Assembly (NCBI GenBank): GCA_004352715.1
Contig: SCFE01000041.1
Span: 1,859,553-1,923,552, forward strand
Direction of reading: 5' to 3'
Length of the DNA: 64,000 bases
From: Hofstenia miamia
Lineage: Eukaryota; Xenacoelomorpha; Acoela
Below are positions 59,107 through 64,000 of the stretch, one piece after another. Below the pieces are notes generated by a model. That model had not been told where the DNA came from. It saw only the letters and a program-made list of their open reading frames with translations, and searched no databases. How positions within the stretch are numbered: position 1 is the first letter of the stretch; each line of letters opens with the position of its first letter. The position numbers and the translations under genes were made by a program.

Positions 59107-59557
59107 AACGGAATTATGATGAAAATTGTTGAAATATAGGAATTTTAAGGCATTTGTGTAAAGTCAATAAAACCTATTACAGAAATGATCAATAAAAAGT
59201 AGTGCTTTACCAGGAGAACTCCTAATTACTAATTCACGATAACCTTAACAGTTAGAATCTGCTTACATTTTTACTACGTGGACACAGTTTGGGGTACTTT
59301 TTGTACCCCACAGATATTATTGAATAATGCAACAAGGCTATGGCTTAAAAGAGTATGAGAAAGATGTGTGTGTGTTGCACAAAAGAGTTTCTTCACATGG
59401 CCAGGTGAAATATCATCCCTGATATTCCACTTTGCTAGTTTCTTTTGAGGGTGGACCATTTACATGCAAAGCAATCTTCGCTATCATAAGCGACTGATTG
59501 CGTCTTATGCAATTTTAGTAGGCATGACCAAGGCTGTAAACGAGCCATTATGTCCAG
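59107..59557. other. No recognisable gene; one short hairpin
   Basis: TGGGGTAC-TTTTT-GTACCCCA at 59290-59310 is a perfect 8-base inverted repeat around a 5-base loop. The rest shows no conserved frame or repeat. Confidence 0.5.
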
Positions 59558-60557
59558 NNNNNNNNNNNNNNNNNNNNNNNNNNNNNNNNNNNNNNNNNNN
59601 NNNNNNNNNNNNNNNNNNNNNNNNNNNNNNNNNNNNNNNNNNNNNNNNNNNNNNNNNNNNNNNNNNNNNNNNNNNNNNNNNNNNNNNNNNNNNNNNNNNN
59701 NNNNNNNNNNNNNNNNNNNNNNNNNNNNNNNNNNNNNNNNNNNNNNNNNNNNNNNNNNNNNNNNNNNNNNNNNNNNNNNNNNNNNNNNNNNNNNNNNNNN
59801 NNNNNNNNNNNNNNNNNNNNNNNNNNNNNNNNNNNNNNNNNNNNNNNNNNNNNNNNNNNNNNNNNNNNNNNNNNNNNNNNNNNNNNNNNNNNNNNNNNNN
59901 NNNNNNNNNNNNNNNNNNNNNNNNNNNNNNNNNNNNNNNNNNNNNNNNNNNNNNNNNNNNNNNNNNNNNNNNNNNNNNNNNNNNNNNNNNNNNNNNNNNN
60001 NNNNNNNNNNNNNNNNNNNNNNNNNNNNNNNNNNNNNNNNNNNNNNNNNNNNNNNNNNNNNNNNNNNNNNNNNNNNNNNNNNNNNNNNNNNNNNNNNNNN
60101 NNNNNNNNNNNNNNNNNNNNNNNNNNNNNNNNNNNNNNNNNNNNNNNNNNNNNNNNNNNNNNNNNNNNNNNNNNNNNNNNNNNNNNNNNNNNNNNNNNNN
60201 NNNNNNNNNNNNNNNNNNNNNNNNNNNNNNNNNNNNNNNNNNNNNNNNNNNNNNNNNNNNNNNNNNNNNNNNNNNNNNNNNNNNNNNNNNNNNNNNNNNN
60301 NNNNNNNNNNNNNNNNNNNNNNNNNNNNNNNNNNNNNNNNNNNNNNNNNNNNNNNNNNNNNNNNNNNNNNNNNNNNNNNNNNNNNNNNNNNNNNNNNNNN
60401 NNNNNNNNNNNNNNNNNNNNNNNNNNNNNNNNNNNNNNNNNNNNNNNNNNNNNNNNNNNNNNNNNNNNNNNNNNNNNNNNNNNNNNNNNNNNNNNNNNNN
60501 NNNNNNNNNNNNNNNNNNNNNNNNNNNNNNNNNNNNNNNNNNNNNNNNNNNNNNNNN
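59558..60557. other. Assembly gap of exactly 1000 N
   Basis: This default-length gap is followed immediately by a (TA)n tract, which may be why assembly failed here. Confidence 0.99.
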
Positions 60558-60619
60558 TATATATATATATATATAGTTATTATATTCTTGAATATATTTA
60601 ATTAGATTTAGATAAATTG

Positions 60620-60699
60620 GAATGCCGGTCAACCGGTTTCAATTAGTGCCGGTACCGGTCGGGTCGGGTCAGCAATTTCTTGACCGGTTTACACCTATG
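60620..60699. mobile_element. Right end of a hAT-type MITE, CGGGTC/CCGGT motifs
   Basis: The segment has clustered CCGGT and CGGGTC motifs and ends ACCGGTTTACACCTATG, whose reverse (CATAGGTGTAAACCGGT) is close to the terminus at 17590. The left end presumably lies in the gap. Confidence 0.5.
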
Positions 60700-61069
60700 G
60701 TTGATATCAAACTCTTTGAAATCATAAATACAATATTCATTGCAAAAGTGTCATTTGAAAGGAACCGCGGTCGAAAAAGGGGTTAAATAAAAAGTTATCC
60801 GGTCCAATCCGATTCTGATTTAGATGCTGCTGCTCTGAGACTCAGCCTATGCCTAGATTAACACGTAAAAAATGATAAGCCCAAACCAAGCCCAGGCCTA
60901 TATGAATTATAGTATAATAACATATAAAATTACAAAAAATTAACAAATAATCAGAATTTTAAGATCTGTATTGTTTGCATAACGTAAGGATAAATCGAGT
61001 GTATCAATAATTGTTTAAAATTATTATTCGTCAACATAAAAAATTTCTTTCGTTTGAATATTATCTTTC
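60700..61069. other. No recognisable gene
   Basis: Nothing was recognised. A cluster of AAGCCCA-type motifs near 60880-60900 could belong to another element end. Confidence 0.4.
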
Positions 61070-61290
61070 AATTTTCAACATCTTTACGCAGTAATCTCAA
61101 AATTTCCAAAACGGTTTATATAATATAGCAACTTATATATTTCTAAAGAAAACTGTGTTGAATTTCACATAAAAGCGTTGAGTATTCCTCAAATTCAGGA
61201 AAATTTTAAATATTATCTTTACGAGCATTCACCTTGATGTTCTTCTATTTAATGATTATGTTGAAGTTGTTGAAAGTCTAATCTAGAATG
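61070..61290 (-). repeat. Dispersed repeat R1, copy D fragment
   Basis: Reversed, this matches 30930-31130, including the TTCAACAACTTCAACATAAT region and the CTGAATTTGAGGAA stretch. Confidence 0.65.
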
Positions 61291-61559
61291 AAATGAGAAC
61301 CAGAGTAAAATGCAGAAAGTCAATATTATGAAATTTGCAATTGTCATAGAAACTTTGTTAGTAATTTTTAAACATGGTCTGAAACGTTTTATTGTTTTAT
61401 CATTTTGTTCCTGAACATTTCAATGTGTTGCTAATAATGAATTTATATTTCATTTGAATAGGAGCATTGCAAACAACATTGATCTAACTGGAACGGATTT
61501 TATATTCTATATAACAATATCTATCCACCCCATTATTATGTTATGAGGCTAGCCGCCTG

Positions 61560-61980
61560 ACAAAAATGTAGGAGATAGAATCTCTACAAGGAGAGGATTT
61601 TGTAAATTTCAAAGCGCTTTATATACCATAGCAACTTACATATTTCTAAAGAAACCAGTGTTAAATTCCACTTCAAAGTGTTAAGTATTTCTCAAATTCA
61701 GGAAAGTATTAAATATTAATTTTACGAACATTCACCTTGATGTTCTTCTATTTAATGATTATGTTGAAGGTTTTGAAAGCCTCTACGAATAAATTATTCC
61801 TATTTGAAAATGATCTATATAGATAGTTGTGTCAAATTGTTAAATACCTAATGAATAGTGAGCGAATTTCAATGACTAATATTTGCATGAGAATTATACT
61901 ACGCCGCGAGATGTGTATTTCGATAGCTGTGCAAAGTAATTTTATTCTCTCTAATGCTGTTAGTTAAGACGTGCAATACC
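61560..61980 (-). repeat. Dispersed repeat R1, copy E fragment
   Basis: Reversed, this parallels 30800-31190 and ends, at its left edge, in GTCAGGCGGCTAGCC, the family terminus. Copies D and E are direct neighbours in the same orientation, about 300 bases apart. The interval between them holds nothing recognisable. Confidence 0.65.
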
Positions 61981-61991
61981 GGTTCGTCTCA

Positions 61992-62959
61992 GGGGCGAGT
62001 CTAGGAACTATGAAATGGGTGGGCTATAACCAGCACCAGCAGGTGCTCTTAAACTCTATTTTTCCGTAATATTTTTCATTTTCAATTTGATTAAGTTTTT
62101 TCAGAATGCTGATGTACTTGTACGTGCTTAGCAATAATGATGACGACGGCTGTTGAGGTGTAGAGGTGTAGTGTGATTGAATCTTGATGATTCTACAGGG
62201 CCTCTAACAAATACATTGGGTTTACAGAACATCTGAAATATACTTAGCAGTTTAAATTGATCCAAGGTACAGATTTTTTTAATTCATACAAAGGGCCAGT
62301 TTCATTGAGCACTTTGATTGTGTACAATATAGTATTTGAGAAATATCCAATTTTTGCTGACTTCATTAGGTGCTGATGGCCAGCGACAAACATCTGGGGA
62401 TTAAAATATCTCATAGGTAGGAATCTATGTTTTTTCTAGGATTTTAGTTTAGTGTTCATAGTTAGGGACTTATTCAGCTATTTTTGCAAAAAAATAAGAA
62501 AGCTTTTTTTATTTCTCATATGATAGACAGAACAGTATTTTTAGGTAGAGACTTGTAGTTTTTTTGAGAAAAATGGGGAGACAACCCCGGGGTCTAATTA
62601 ACATCTGCAATGAAAGTGTGCGCGGATTTTTGTATAATATGGAAGCAATTTTTTCAACTGCCCTTAAATAATTTATTAGATATAAAATTTAATATTATTT
62701 GAAAAAAAGTTGGAAAGTCGGACCAATATTTGCCAAATATTTGCAAGGTTTGTTAAATTTTAGGGAAACTTGCAAGTTATTTTAAAATTTGCCTAATATT
62801 TTACAAATATTTGCCAAACTCTTGGATCGTTTTGCAAGTGAAATACAAAAAATTTGGCACAAATTTAGAATTTTCATCAAGGTTGCAAAAATTAACCTCC
62901 GTTTTGCTCCTCATGGGGGACTTCAGCTCCATAATCCCCCCCCTAAAACCGCCACTGAT
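61992..62959. mobile_element. Possible hAT-type element, ends similar but no target duplication
   Basis: CAGGGGCGAGTCTAGG at 61992 and, reversed, CAGTGGCGGTTTTAGG ending at 62959 look like paired hAT termini. The flanking octamers do not match, so they may be ends of different elements. The interior is non-coding. Confidence 0.4.
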
Positions 62960-64000
62960 AACCAATGATGGGATTCAAAATTTTAAGAGCAGGTTCTCTT
63001 TTGTATCGTACTTACTAACAACAGGTTCGCTCATTTCCTTTTAAAACTAATTATCTCATCTCTACTAAATTAAAAATACAACTGAAATATTAATAAATAT
63101 CTTTCAATTGCAATTCTTATAGACAACCAATTGACATTTGAAAGTCACCTTCATAATCTTTTTTAGTAAGAATCCTATTCAAGTTAAAAAAAATTATCCG
63201 CACAAAAGCTCTACTCATTAAACTTTCATTGAATTAGAATACTACCATAAAATTTATCTTGTTCAGCTAACAAACATATATTTTCTTCAATAACAAAATG
63301 CATGTCTCCAACAGTGCTTTATTCGAGATTTCTTACTTTAAATAATTCCAAATGGCCACTTGATTGCTATCATATTCCTTAACTACTTTGTGCTTTAACT
63401 TTGGATCATCGGCACTACGGTTTTTTCTTAGCCATGTTTTGACAAAAAGACTGGCATTCCATGTCTCAAAAGGGAAACAAACAAGGTTAATTATCATCAA
63501 ATTTTCTACGTTTTCAACAGTTAGACGATTTCTCTTGTCTCAAGGGCGGATCTAGAGAGGGTGGCTAGGGTGGCTAGCCATCCCCCACAATTGAAGAGAA
63601 AAAATTTTGCGTCTGGAATAAATATCATAACTCAAATAAGCAAATAAAAATAAAGTGCAAAAATTTGGAACATTATAAACAACATAAGTTTATAACAATC
63701 AACAGATGCTTCTTAATTTAATTGATAACTGATAAACAATTGTCATTAATATAATGAAGTCAGTTTGTCTGACTCATTCTTTTTTTTATTATTGAATAAG
63801 GAAAGGAGGTTCATCTTCACTTCAGCTTTTATCAACGAAAATCATATAATCATAGAAACATAATTATACCACGTTGTGCAGTTATACACACAAGGTATTC
63901 GTCAATACTTTTGTTTCACACACTCAAATACACGTCGCATGATATTTATTTTATTCATTGCTTTTTTATATATTCACAGCAGTGCTGTCTGTTTTTTATC
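62960..64000. other. No recognisable gene; hAT-type left end at 63541
   Basis: CAAGGGCGGATCTAGAGAGG at 63541 resembles the left terminus of hAT-type elements. Its partner would lie outside the window. Otherwise this is AT-rich non-coding sequence. Confidence 0.45.

Overview
This is AT-rich nuclear DNA from an animal. It contains no intact host gene that I can recognise. Almost everything identifiable is a transposable element (TE) or its remains: hAT, piggyBac, P/THAP, Mutator-like (MULE) and Tc1/mariner DNA transposons, a Ty3/gypsy LTR retrotransposon, and at least three kinds of LINE. The split THAP transposase gene with a GT-AG intron, the mixture of families and the (TA)n microsatellites fit a metazoan. 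The transposase-like gene at 12.3-14.4 kb belongs to a type I associate with arthropods, so an arthropod (perhaps a chelicerate or hemipteran) is my guess, held loosely. Six runs of N (five of exactly 1000, one of 879) and four isolated single Ns mark this as a draft scaffold.

Layout, left to right. 0-4 kb: two possible cysteine-rich exons, then a 1.46-kb direct duplication joined by one N. 4.8-6 kb: two hAT-type miniature elements. 7.4-10.1 kb: a copy of a dispersed repeat (called R1 here) carrying a 1.44-kb hAT-type insertion. 10.1-11.8 kb: a 5'-truncated L1/Tx1-like LINE. 12.3-15.9 kb: two opposed fragments of one transposase-like gene, then a decayed piggyBac transposase. 16.2-19.1 kb: three hAT-type elements nested inside one another, with a second single-N duplication. 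20.7-22.3 kb: a LINE scrap and a THAP-domain P-type gene without a catalytic core. 24.1-26.7 kb: a hAT element with transposase remains. 28.8-29.8 kb: a CR1/Jockey-type LINE fragment. 30.7-34.7 kb: another R1 copy carrying a complete-length piggyBac element. 35.2-46.9 kb: three MULE copies, the second interrupted by a gypsy element that itself carries a Tc1 element. 48.2-48.7 kb: a P-type transposase fragment. 49.4-53.1 kb: a probable scaffolding error. 53.8-59.0 kb: a nearly full-length but multiply broken L1/Tx1-like LINE. 60.6-64 kb: R1 fragments and hAT-type ends.

Nothing here works together as a pathway. The interest lies in the insertion record. Several insertions have exact target-site duplications (TSDs). 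The two R1 copies supply each other's unoccupied target sites, and the nesting gives a relative order of invasion. I looked for an undescribed system and did not find one I can support. The nearest candidates are a catalytic-core-less, spliceable THAP/P-type gene that resembles a repressor-type derivative, a tRNA-like fold carried by the MULE copies, and palindromes near the piggyBac ends. No CRISPR array, rRNA gene or convincing functional tRNA was seen.
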